10,282 nt of DNA, from assembly GCA_029881015.1 (NCBI GenBank), contig JAOUNK010000089.1, forward strand, positions 1-10,282. Reading direction: 5' to 3'. The stretch is from Gammaproteobacteria bacterium. Lineage in GTDB: Bacteria > Pseudomonadota > Gammaproteobacteria > Steroidobacterales > Woeseiaceae. The number at the start of each line of letters is the position of its first letter. The stretch's first letter is position 1. A program made the translations under genes and the position numbers. Shown here piece after piece: positions 1 through 6,151 of this stretch. The notes under the pieces were generated by a model. The model saw only the letters and a program-made list of their open reading frames with translations, was not told the DNA's origin and made no database searches.

Positions 1-126
1 AACCCCCCCCCCAATTCCAGTACCTTGCGGCGCGGAGGACATTAGGCTGACATCAGGACAACCACTCCGCGCCGAGGCGCTGGAGACGCTCAGCACGACA
101 CCCCGTGCCCGGCATCCCTGTAACAT
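1..126. other. Non-coding left edge with a run of ten C
   Basis: This stretch lies downstream of the acetyltransferase stop codon. It opens with AA followed by ten consecutive C (positions 3-12) and holds the inverted repeat listed separately. No reading frame here looks like a real protein: an ATG on the minus strand directly after the acetyltransferase stop (126-124) stays open to the left edge for 42 codons, but it has no convincing ribosome binding site and a low-complexity Ser/Ala/Arg/Gly composition. The C run may mark an assembly or contig edge; this is inference. Confidence 0.5.
28..74. repeat. 10-bp perfect inverted repeat downstream of the acetyltransferase gene
   Basis: CGGCGCGGAG (28-37) is repeated as its exact reverse complement CTCCGCGCCG (65-74), with a 27-base loop. 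The loop itself contains the near-palindrome CTGACATCAG. The structure begins about 50 bases past the stop codon of the minus-strand acetyltransferase gene. It has no T run on either side, so it is not a classical intrinsic terminator. It could be a 3'-end stabilising hairpin, part of a factor-dependent terminator, or chance in GC-rich DNA. Confidence 0.45.
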
Positions 127-2826
127 TTACGCTTTCGCCGAGTGCAGCTGTGCCGCCACGTGCTTGATCGACGGATCGTCCGGGTCGATTTCAATCGTGA
201 AGTGCAGGGTGGTCATCAGCTCGAGCATCTTCTTGTTGGCGCTCAGGACCTGGCCTTCGATAACTTCCAGCTCGCGATCGCGTGCGACGTCCATCAGGCT
301 GGTCATCAACTGGTAGGCAATGCCCTTGTTCTGCCACTTGTCCGAAACGACCAGCGCGAACTCGCAGCTTTTCCTGTCGACGTTTGTTGAGTAGCGGGCG
401 ACACCGATCTGCTCTTCGCCCTGGCTGTTCGAGACCGTGGCGATCAGCGCCATTTCGTTGTGGTAATCGATCTGCGTAAAGCGAACCAGCATTTCCTGGC
501 TGAGTTCGTGAATCGAATTCATGAAGCGGAAATACTTCGCTTCATCGGACAGGCCGCGCACGAACTGCGCTTCGATCTCGGCATCCTCCGGCCGGATTGG
601 GCGAATAACGACGTTCGTACCGTCGTTCAGCTGAATACTACGAACGAGATGCACCGGGTAGGGGTGAATAGCGAGATGGTGATACGGATCGGTCGAGGGC
701 TTGGGATAGTCCACCATGAGACGCGCGTCGACGGCGACGATTCCCTGGTCATCGATGATCAGCGGATTGATATCCATTTCCTGGACCCACGGCAGTTCGC
801 AGGCAATGCCGGAAACACTCAGTAGCACGTCGATGAGCTTGTCCATATCGACGGCCGGCATGTTGCGGAATGTGCCGAGCATCTTCGATACCCGCGTGCG
901 GTGGATCAGGTCTGTTGCAAGCCGGTGATTCAGTGGGGGCAGCGAGATCACTGAGTCGCCCATGATCTCGACCATCGTACCGCCGCTGCCGAAACTGATG
1001 ACCGGGCCGAACACGGGGTCGCGAATGATGCCGATCATGAGCTCGCGACCATTGGAGCTGCGGTACATCTTCTCGATCGTGACGCCCTGTATCGTCGCGG
1101 TCGGTACCTTGCTCTGTACCTCGTCGATCAGCTGCTTGTAGACGCCGCGAACTTCGTGTGCCGAGTTGATGTTCAGGCGCACGCCGCCGGCATCCGACTT
1201 GTGCGTGATGTCCGTCGACAGGACTTTCATGGCGACCGGGTAGCCAATTGACTCGGCCACGATCAGCGCCTCGTTCGCGGACCGCGCCGTTCCGTTGCGC
1301 ACCGTCGGGATATGAAACGCATTCAGCACGGCCATCGATTCGGGTTCGGTCAGCGTGTGTCGCTGCTCATTGAGTACCGACTCGATGATCAGGCGCGCAC
1401 CGTCGACATCCGGCGCTTTCTTGCCGGTACTCAGGCGCCCCGGCGTCTGCAGCAACATGCGCTGGTTACGTTTGTAGCGGGCGAGGTAGGAGAATGCGTC
1501 GATGGCGTTTTCGAGTGCGCTGTAGTTGGGTACCCGCGCCTCGTTGAACAGTTCGCGGGCCTCCGCGATCTGGGCGCCGCCCATCCAGCTTGTCATCACC
1601 GGCTTGTCGCTGTTTGCCGCAGCATCGATCACCGCGCGGGCGACCTCGGTCGGCCGGGTCATTGCCTGCGGCGTAAGAATGACGACAGCGCCATCGACAT
1701 CCGGGTCGTCCAGGCAAATGTCGAGCGTCTGTTTGTAGCGTTCCGGTGGCGCGTCACCGATCAGGTCGACCGGGTTGCCATGCGACCAGACGGCGGGCAG
1801 CACCTCGTCCAGCCGTTTCATGGTTGCGTCGCTGAGAGTGCAGAGCTCGATTCCCTGGTCGACGGCACGGTCCGCGGCCATTACGCCGGGTCCGCCACCA
1901 TTGGTGATGATGACCAGGCGCTCGGATCGGCCACGGTACTGCTTGGAGGAGAGTGCCCTGGCGGCAGCAAACAGCTGGCCGATGGTCTCAACGCGCAGCA
2001 CACCGGAGCGCGACAGGGCTGCCGAGAACGTATCGTCGCTGCCGACGAGTGCGCCGGTGTGCGAGGCGGAGGCCTCTGCCCCGGCTGCATGCCGCCCAAC
2101 TTTCAGTGCGATGACCGGCTTGATGCGCGCTGCGGCGCGCATGCTGCTCATGAAACGACGGGAGTCGTACACACCCTCTATATAGAGGAGTATGGCCTTC
2201 GTCTTCGGGTCGGATACGAGGTAGTCGAGGTAGTCGCCAAAATCCAGGTCGGCGGCAATACCCGTCGAGACGACGGTCGAGAACCCGATCCTGTTCATTG
2301 CGGCCCAGTCGAGAATGGCCGTGCAGATTGCGCCCGACTGGGAGACCAGCGCCAGGCTGCCGGCCTGGGCATTGTTATTCCCGAACGTGGCGTTCAGGCC
2401 GATGTCCGGGCGGATGATACCCAGGCAGTTCGGTCCCATCAGGCGGATATCGTAGCGCCTGGCCATCTGGGTGACCCGGTCCTCGAGCTGCCGGCCTGCC
2501 GCTCCCGTCTCGCGGAACCCGGCCGACAGGATCAGCATCATCCGGATGCCGCGTTCGCCGCACGACTGGACGATGCCCGGAATTGTCGCCGCCGGCGTAG
2601 CGACCACGGCGAGGTCCATGTCCTCGTCGATCTCATCGAGCGTCTTGAATGCAGGCTGCCCCTGGACGACATCGCGCTTGGGGTTGATGGCAAATATCCG
2701 GCCTTCGAAACCCGATGTCCTGAGATTCTTGAAAACGATGCCGCCGACCGAGTCCTCTCGATCGCTGGCACCGAACAAGACGATATTTCGTGGTGAAAAC
2801 AGGGGGGTGAGGTAATGGGTATTCAC
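127..2826 (-). CDS. PatZ/Pat-like protein lysine acetyltransferase (ADP-forming acetyl-CoA synthetase-like + GNAT)
   Basis: An 899-residue protein of the Pat/PatZ/YfiQ architecture (the E. coli protein is about 886 residues). Order: CoA-binding/Rossmann domain with GASDREDSVG (19-28); succinyl-CoA-ligase-like domains with GPNCLG (131-136), VSQSG (161-165) and SHTGALVG, whose His256 sits where ADP-forming acetyl-CoA synthetases carry the phosphohistidine; ATP-grasp domain about 486-714 with HKSDAGGV (542-549) and EMDINPL (683-689); C-terminal GNAT domain about 731-894 with acetyl-CoA motif QNKGIA (832-837) and Glu822 at about the place of the catalytic Glu of Salmonella Pat. Expected role: cytosolic acetylation of lysines in enzymes such as acetyl-CoA synthetase. 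The GTG start at 2826 was chosen because AGGA lies 6 bases upstream and the protein then opens directly into the conserved domain. The frame stays open 56 codons further up, but into the divergent deacetylase gene. A working acyl-CoA synthetase activity is possible but unproven. Confidence 0.93.
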   Translation of the reverse strand: MNTHYLTPLFSPRNIVLFGASDREDSVGGIVFKNLRTSGFEGRIFAINPKRDVVQGQPAFKTLDEIDEDMDLAVVATPAATIPGIVQSCGERGIRMMLILSAGFRETGAAGRQLEDRVTQMARRYDIRLMGPNCLGIIRPDIGLNATFGNNNAQAGSLALVSQSGAICTAILDWAAMNRIGFSTVVSTGIAADLDFGDYLDYLVSDPKTKAILLYIEGVYDSRRFMSSMRAAARIKPVIALKVGRHAAGAEASASHTGALVGSDDTFSAALSRSGVLRVETIGQLFAAARALSSKQYRGRSERLVIITNGGGPGVMAADRAVDQGIELCTLSDATMKRLDEVLPAVWSHGNPVDLIGDAPPERYKQTLDICLDDPDVDGAVVILTPQAMTRPTEVARAVIDAAANSDKPVMTSWMGGAQIAEARELFNEARVPNYSALENAIDAFSYLARYKRNQRMLLQTPGRLSTGKKAPDVDGARLIIESVLNEQRHTLTEPESMAVLNAFHIPTVRNGTARSANEALIVAESIGYPVAMKVLSTDITHKSDAGGVRLNINSAHEVRGVYKQLIDEVQSKVPTATIQGVTIEKMYRSSNGRELMIGIIRDPVFGPVISFGSGGTMVEIMGDSVISLPPLNHRLATDLIHRTRVSKMLGTFRNMPAVDMDKLIDVLLSVSGIACELPWVQEMDINPLIIDDQGIVAVDARLMVDYPKPSTDPYHHLAIHPYPVHLVRSIQLNDGTNVVIRPIRPEDAEIEAQFVRGLSDEAKYFRFMNSIHELSQEMLVRFTQIDYHNEMALIATVSNSQGEEQIGVARYSTNVDRKSCEFALVVSDKWQNKGIAYQLMTSLMDVARDRELEVIEGQVLSANKKMLELMTTLHFTIEIDPDDPSIKHVAAQLHSAKA

Positions 2827-2832
2827 AATAAG

Positions 2833-2836
2833 TCCT
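2833..2836 (-). promoter_or_regulatory. Ribosome binding site fixing the acetyltransferase GTG start
   Basis: AGGA on the minus strand lies 6 bases before GTG 2826-2824. None of the more upstream in-frame ATG codons is needed: the residues they would add do not resemble the family and would be encoded opposite the neighbouring deacetylase gene. Confidence 0.6.
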
Positions 2837-2855
2837 GCGCTGGATTCCTTTAGTA

Positions 2856-2875
2856 GCAGTGACCTTTTACACTGC
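2856..2875. promoter_or_regulatory. Operator-like inverted repeat GCAGTG-N8-CACTGC
   Basis: Two exact 6-base arms (2856-2861 and 2870-2875) flank an 8-base AT-rich centre. The site lies near the middle of the divergent gap, where one dimeric regulator could control both acetyltransferase and deacetylase genes. The arms are short, so chance occurrence is quite possible. I cannot assign it to a known regulator. Confidence 0.3.
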
Positions 2876-2894
2876 ACCGGCCTGTGAAGAGAAT

Positions 2895-2900
2895 AGGGAG
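2895..2900 (+). promoter_or_regulatory. Ribosome binding site fixing the deacetylase GTG start
   Basis: AGGGAG ends 6 bases before GTG 2907-2909. An ATG in frame at 2859 lacks such a site, and its extra 16 residues precede the usual family N-terminus. Confidence 0.65.
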
Positions 2901-2906
2901 ATTCAC

Positions 2907-3836
2907 GTGCGAACCGCGTACATAACGCATCCCGATTGCCGCAACCATGACACTGGACCCGGTCATCCGGAGAACGCATCTCGGCTATACGCAATTGAGG
3001 ACCGGTTCGTGACCAGCGGCCTCGATCGTGTCCTGCGTTACGTCGATGCTCCGCTCGTCACCGACGAACAGCTGCTCCGGGTCCATCCAGCGGAGTACGT
3101 CGATACGATTCGCGCGGCGATTCCCGATTCCGGTTACGCCCGGCTGGACCCCGACACCGTTGTGGGCCCGAAATCGTTGCAGGCAGCCTACCGGGCCGCC
3201 GGCGCGGCGGTGGCGGCGGTCGACCTCGTCATGAGCGGCGAGATGGAGTCTGCCTTCTGCGGGGTGAGGCCGCCCGGCCACCACGCGGAAAGGACACGCT
3301 CAATGGGATTCTGCATGTTCGACAATATTGCCGTTGCCGCGGCACATGCGCTGGCTGAATACGGGCTCGAGCGCGTGGCGATTGTCGATTTCGACGTGCA
3401 TCACGGCAACGGTACCGAGGACATCTTCAGGGATGAAGACCGGGTGCTGTTCTGTTCCACGTTCGAACATCCGTTCTATCCTTTCACACCGTTGCTCGGG
3501 AACACCGCGAACAGGATCAGCGTACCGCTGGATGCCAACGCCAAGAGCGAGGAGTTTCGCGCGGCCGTTACCGAGCATTGGCTGCCGGCGCTCAGTGCGT
3601 TCCGGCCGGAGTTCGTATTCGTGTCCGCGGGCTTCGATGCGCATCGCGACGATGACATGTCCCACGTCGCCCTGACCGACGCGGATTTCCGGTGGGTGTC
3701 CGAACGTATCGTGGACATTGCCAAGGCATCGGCGTCCGGCCGCATCGTCTCCGTTCTGGAGGGTGGCTATGAACTGAATAGCCTGGCACGTTGCGTGGAA
3801 GCACACATCCGCGTGTTGATGGGCATCCATTCGTGA
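2907..3836 (+). CDS. Histone deacetylase family protein (zinc-dependent lysine deacetylase, class II type)
   Basis: A 309-residue cytosolic protein, the usual length for bacterial class II HDAC-like enzymes. All family hallmarks are present: the N-terminal H-x5-H-x4-G-x-x-HPE-x3-R signature (about residues 8-26), RPPGHHA with the catalytic His pair 125-126, DFDVHHGNG with zinc ligands Asp163 and His165, SAGFDAH with the third zinc ligand Asp244, and EGGY with the transition-state Tyr288. The active site therefore looks intact. Expected reaction: hydrolysis of N6-acetyl-lysine (or acetylpolyamine-like substrates) to release acetate. The gene diverges from a PatZ-like acetyltransferase, suggesting that it removes marks made by that enzyme, as AcuC does for AcuA in Bacillus; this is inference from position. 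The next gene begins inside its stop codon, so the two are probably co-transcribed. The substrate could also be an acetylpolyamine or another amide. Confidence 0.95.
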   Translation: MRTAYITHPDCRNHDTGPGHPENASRLYAIEDRFVTSGLDRVLRYVDAPLVTDEQLLRVHPAEYVDTIRAAIPDSGYARLDPDTVVGPKSLQAAYRAAGAAVAAVDLVMSGEMESAFCGVRPPGHHAERTRSMGFCMFDNIAVAAAHALAEYGLERVAIVDFDVHHGNGTEDIFRDEDRVLFCSTFEHPFYPFTPLLGNTANRISVPLDANAKSEEFRAAVTEHWLPALSAFRPEFVFVSAGFDAHRDDDMSHVALTDADFRWVSERIVDIAKASASGRIVSVLEGGYELNSLARCVEAHIRVLMGIHS

Positions 3837-4459
3837 AGAACGACGCCTGGCTGGAACGCTGGGAGGTCGGCCGCACCGGCTGGCATGAGCCCGGTGGCAA
3901 CAGGAACCTGCAGCGACACTGGGAATGGTCCGGCAAGCGCGTCCTCGTACCCTTGTGCGGAAAGACGCCTGATTTGCTCTGGCTGGAACAGGCGGGTAAC
4001 GATGTCGTCGGCGTCGAGTTGTCCGGGATTGCCGTGCGCGAGTTCTTCGCAGAGAACGGCATCGAGTACGAATTGCTGAGCGGCGGGTTACCGCATTACC
4101 GGGCAATCGACCGCCGCATCAGTATCTACTGTGGCGACTACTTCGAATTCGAGGCAGAGCCGTTCGATGCACACTACGATCGCGGTGGCCTGGTGGCATT
4201 GTCGCCGGAGCTGCGGACCCGCTATGCCCGGCATACGTCGTCTCTGCTGGAGCAGGAGGCAAGGCAGTTCGTCATTACTGTCGAATACGACCAGGCGGTC
4301 TGCGACGGGCCGCCGTATTCCATCGGCGCGAACGAAATGCTGGGGCATTGGCCGCGCTTGCGGCGGCATGCCAGCGTGGACGATACGGCCAACGCACCGC
4401 CGAAATTCCTGGAGGCGGGGCTTGAACTAATGCACGAAGTGGTCTGGCGTACGGACTGA
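3833..4459 (+). CDS. tpm: Thiopurine S-methyltransferase
   Basis: A 208-residue SAM-dependent methyltransferase of the bacterial TPMT family (usually about 215-220 residues). The N-terminal W-x3-W-x2-GRTGWHE signature (residues 6-19) and SAM-binding motif I VLVPLCGKTPDL (37-48), followed by GVELS with the ribose-binding Glu62, are clear. YDRGGLVAL (about 115-123) is the family's post-motif region. Bacterial members methylate thiopurines and, in several species, selenium or tellurium oxyanions to volatile forms; the natural substrate here is unknown. The GTG start at 3833 shares four bases with the upstream deacetylase stop (GTGA), which points to translational coupling. A longer in-frame ATG at 3791 would add 14 residues inside the deacetylase gene and disagrees with the family N-terminus. 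There is no obvious biochemical link to lysine acetylation. Confidence 0.93.
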   Translation: MKNDAWLERWEVGRTGWHEPGGNRNLQRHWEWSGKRVLVPLCGKTPDLLWLEQAGNDVVGVELSGIAVREFFAENGIEYELLSGGLPHYRAIDRRISIYCGDYFEFEAEPFDAHYDRGGLVALSPELRTRYARHTSSLLEQEARQFVITVEYDQAVCDGPPYSIGANEMLGHWPRLRRHASVDDTANAPPKFLEAGLELMHEVVWRTD

Positions 4460-4460
4460 A

Positions 4461-4473
4461 GCCGGACGCCGGC
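4461..4473. terminator. Short GC hairpin between convergent genes
   Basis: GCCGG-ACG-CCGGC forms a 5-bp stem with a 3-base loop in the 16 bases separating the methyltransferase stop from the TPR gene stop. There is no T run, so intrinsic termination would be weak at best. It is the only structure available to separate two converging transcripts here. Confidence 0.25.
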
Positions 4474-4475
4474 AA

Positions 4476-5555
4476 CTACTCCGCATCCTGTATCGCCAGG
4501 GACTCGAGGTAACTGACCAGGGCATCCGTCTCGGCATCGTGGGACTCGAGCCACTCGGTCGCGCCCTCGACGCCGGCGACCGACGTCACGAAATACGAAA
4601 ACGCCGTGCCCACACCTTCGGCCTCGATGTTCCTCGCGCCCGAGACCAGGTGTTGTACGAAAAAGGAATCGGGATCCGAGTCGTATTTCATCTCGCCGGC
4701 GATGCTGATGAAGCGTGCGATCGAATCAGCGATCGGCCCTGCGTCGAGCGCTGTTCCCTTCTCGTCTGGCGCGTTAGTCATTGCGGCCAGGCCAAGCGCG
4801 AGATCGAGCGCGGCGATCTCGGGCGAACTCATATCGGGGGACCGCGGCAGCAGAATCGTGGTTGAGTCGTTCGCTTTGTCATTCTCGATGCGCGAGAACA
4901 TGACATCGATCATCCAGCGAGACGCATTGACGCAACGCTCGGTGTTGAATTCCCGCTGCAGGAAATTGGCATAGGCGAGGAAGGCATTCACCGGCTGATT
5001 CGACTCGTAGTACGTGCTACCGATGGCATAGTAAGGGGACGGGTGCCACGGGTTAATGCGAATGGCTGTTTCGAGATGATCGATCGCTTCGTCCAGCCGA
5101 CCCACATTGGCCAGGGTTATCGAAATATTGAAGTGCAGCCAGAAGTCGCCCGGGCTGACCTGGAGGGCCTTCTCGAATGTCTTTAGCGCCTTGCGTGTAT
5201 CGCCTGCCTGCGAGTAGCAGGATGCCTGGATCATGCTGAGTTGCGGCAACAGCTCGGCCTGTGCCTCGTCGTTCCTTATCTTGCGCCGTGCGCGTCCGGC
5301 GACTTTCGCACAGTCCTTGAGGTCGCCGTTTGCCTGGTGCGAATATGCCAGCTCATAGGCGGCAAACCCGTTGTCCGGCTCGAGCCTGACGACCTCCCGG
5401 AGCAGGTCGATCGCCTGCTGGTACTCTGCCTGGTCGTGATAGGCGACGGCATCGCGTATCATTTGCTCGGTATCGGCGGCTAACGATGGCGCTGTTACCG
5501 CGAACACTAATAAGACGGAATTGATCAGTGCACCGGCGGTCTTATTAATCGGCAT
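4476..5555 (-). CDS. Exported tetratricopeptide-repeat protein
   Basis: A 359-residue protein with an N-terminal signal peptide: Lys5, a hydrophobic core at about 9-22, and a likely cleavage after the Ala in SLA/A near residues 25-27. The mature N-terminal half is helical TPR: repeats at about 32-65, 66-95 (degenerate), 105-136, 137-170 and 171-204, with the typical small-residue and terminal Pro positions (for example LEPDN and INPWHP). The C-terminal half (about 215-359) is helical and acidic and I do not recognise it. It probably acts in the periplasm as a scaffold; no catalytic motif is seen. The ATG start at 5555 was chosen because AGGGA lies 7 bases upstream and it puts the signal peptide at the N-terminus. 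The frame is open further upstream, but that part is Arg/Pro-rich shadow opposite the next gene. It diverges from a DUF6265-type gene. Confidence 0.85.
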   Translation of the reverse strand: MPINKTAGALINSVLLVFAVTAPSLAADTEQMIRDAVAYHDQAEYQQAIDLLREVVRLEPDNGFAAYELAYSHQANGDLKDCAKVAGRARRKIRNDEAQAELLPQLSMIQASCYSQAGDTRKALKTFEKALQVSPGDFWLHFNISITLANVGRLDEAIDHLETAIRINPWHPSPYYAIGSTYYESNQPVNAFLAYANFLQREFNTERCVNASRWMIDVMFSRIENDKANDSTTILLPRSPDMSSPEIAALDLALGLAAMTNAPDEKGTALDAGPIADSIARFISIAGEMKYDSDPDSFFVQHLVSGARNIEAEGVGTAFSYFVTSVAGVEGATEWLESHDAETDALVSYLESLAIQDAE

Positions 5556-5623
5556 ACTCGAATCCCTGCGGCCGTAATGCGGCGTCAGGCTCATCATAAC
5601 CGTGTGCAGCAAGGGGGCATAGC
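5556..5623. promoter_or_regulatory. 68-bp divergent gap between TPR and DUF6265-type genes
   Basis: This gap contains the ribosome binding sites of both genes: AGGGA on the minus strand (5563-5567) and AAGGGGG on the plus strand (5611-5617). The best plus-strand -10 candidate is CATAAC (5595-5600), without a good -35. Promoters for both genes are expected here by position, but none is clear. Confidence 0.35.
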
Positions 5624-6151
5624 ATGGCAGGAAGAATGTGGCGACTATCGATCGTGTGCGCGGCACTGCTATTCGCGGGAACCGCGACCGCGCAGTCAGC
5701 AAAAACAGAGCACACGTTTGGGCTGGACGATCCGGCAACCCGGGCTCCGGCAACACTGGACGACGTCGCGTGGCTGGTCGGGTCGTGGACGGGCAGCGCG
5801 TTCGGCGGAACCTTTGAGGAAGTGTGGAACCCGGCATCGCTCGGTACGATGGTCGGCATGTTCAAGGTCATGGGCGACGACAAGGTCAGTTTCTATGAAC
5901 TGATGCTGCTCGCCGAGGAAGAGGGGTCGCTCGTCCTGAAGGTGAAACACTTCAGTCCCGACTTTACTGCATGGGAAGAGAAGGACGACTACATCAAGTT
6001 TCGGCTGGTCAGCGTCGAGCCCGGGGCCGTACATTTCTCGGGCCTGAGTTTCTACAGTGTCAGCGACGACGAGATTCATGCCTACATTGCGCTGCACAAT
6101 GACGACAAGGTCTGGGAGGAGAAGCTCGTATATCGGCGCAGCCGGCTCTAG
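5624..6151 (+). CDS. Exported DUF6265-type protein of unknown function
   Basis: A 175-residue protein with a standard signal peptide: Arg4 and Arg7, hydrophobic core 8-19, likely cleavage after ATA at residue 23. The mature part resembles the DUF6265 family: WLVGSWTG (50-57) followed by GG-x-FEEVW (61-68), then GTMVGMFKV (74-82), F-YELMLL (90-96) and a late basic strand LVYRR (168-172). The pattern of alternating strands suggests a small lipocalin-like beta barrel in the periplasm. No biochemical function is known to me for the family. The ATG at 5624 has AAGGGGG 6 bases upstream; a second ATG at 5636 has poorer spacing. Its stop codon interleaves with that of the convergent MFS gene in a single CTAG. 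Confidence 0.82.
   Translation: MAGRMWRLSIVCAALLFAGTATAQSAKTEHTFGLDDPATRAPATLDDVAWLVGSWTGSAFGGTFEEVWNPASLGTMVGMFKVMGDDKVSFYELMLLAEEEGSLVLKVKHFSPDFTAWEEKDDYIKFRLVSVEPGAVHFSGLSFYSVSDDEIHAYIALHNDDKVWEEKLVYRRSRL
6148..6151. other. Two convergent stop codons interleaved in one CTAG
   Basis: The plus-strand gene ends with TAG at 6149-6151 and the minus-strand MFS gene ends with TAG read from 6150-6148. The palindromic CTAG therefore serves both genes, with a 4-base tail-to-tail overlap and no space for a terminator between them. Confidence 0.85.

Larger units (their letters stand above)
2827..2906. promoter_or_regulatory. 80-bp divergent intergenic region between acetyltransferase and deacetylase genes
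   Basis: Both genes start outward from this gap, so it must hold the promoters for each unless one is transcribed from elsewhere. I see only weak candidates: on the plus strand TTTACA (2866-2871) and GAGAAT (2889-2894), 17 bases apart, which would start transcription at the deacetylase ribosome binding site; on the minus strand a TGTAAA box within the inverted repeat. No clear consensus promoter is visible. Confidence 0.4.

Noticed and set aside
1..126. Partial minus-strand gene starting with ATG right after the acetyltransferase stop
   Set aside because: It has only 42 codons before the edge, a low-complexity composition, no convincing ribosome binding site, and ends in the C/G run.
1312..2796. 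A 494-codon open frame on the plus strand, antisense to the acetyltransferase gene
   Set aside because: Its translation matches no family I recognise, and it lies wholly opposite a protein with continuous conserved motifs. Long antisense frames are common in GC-rich coding DNA.
2827..2994. A 56-residue N-terminal extension of the acetyltransferase to an upstream ATG
   Set aside because: It would overlap the start of the divergent deacetylase gene, shows no family resemblance, and GTG 2826 has a well-placed AGGA.
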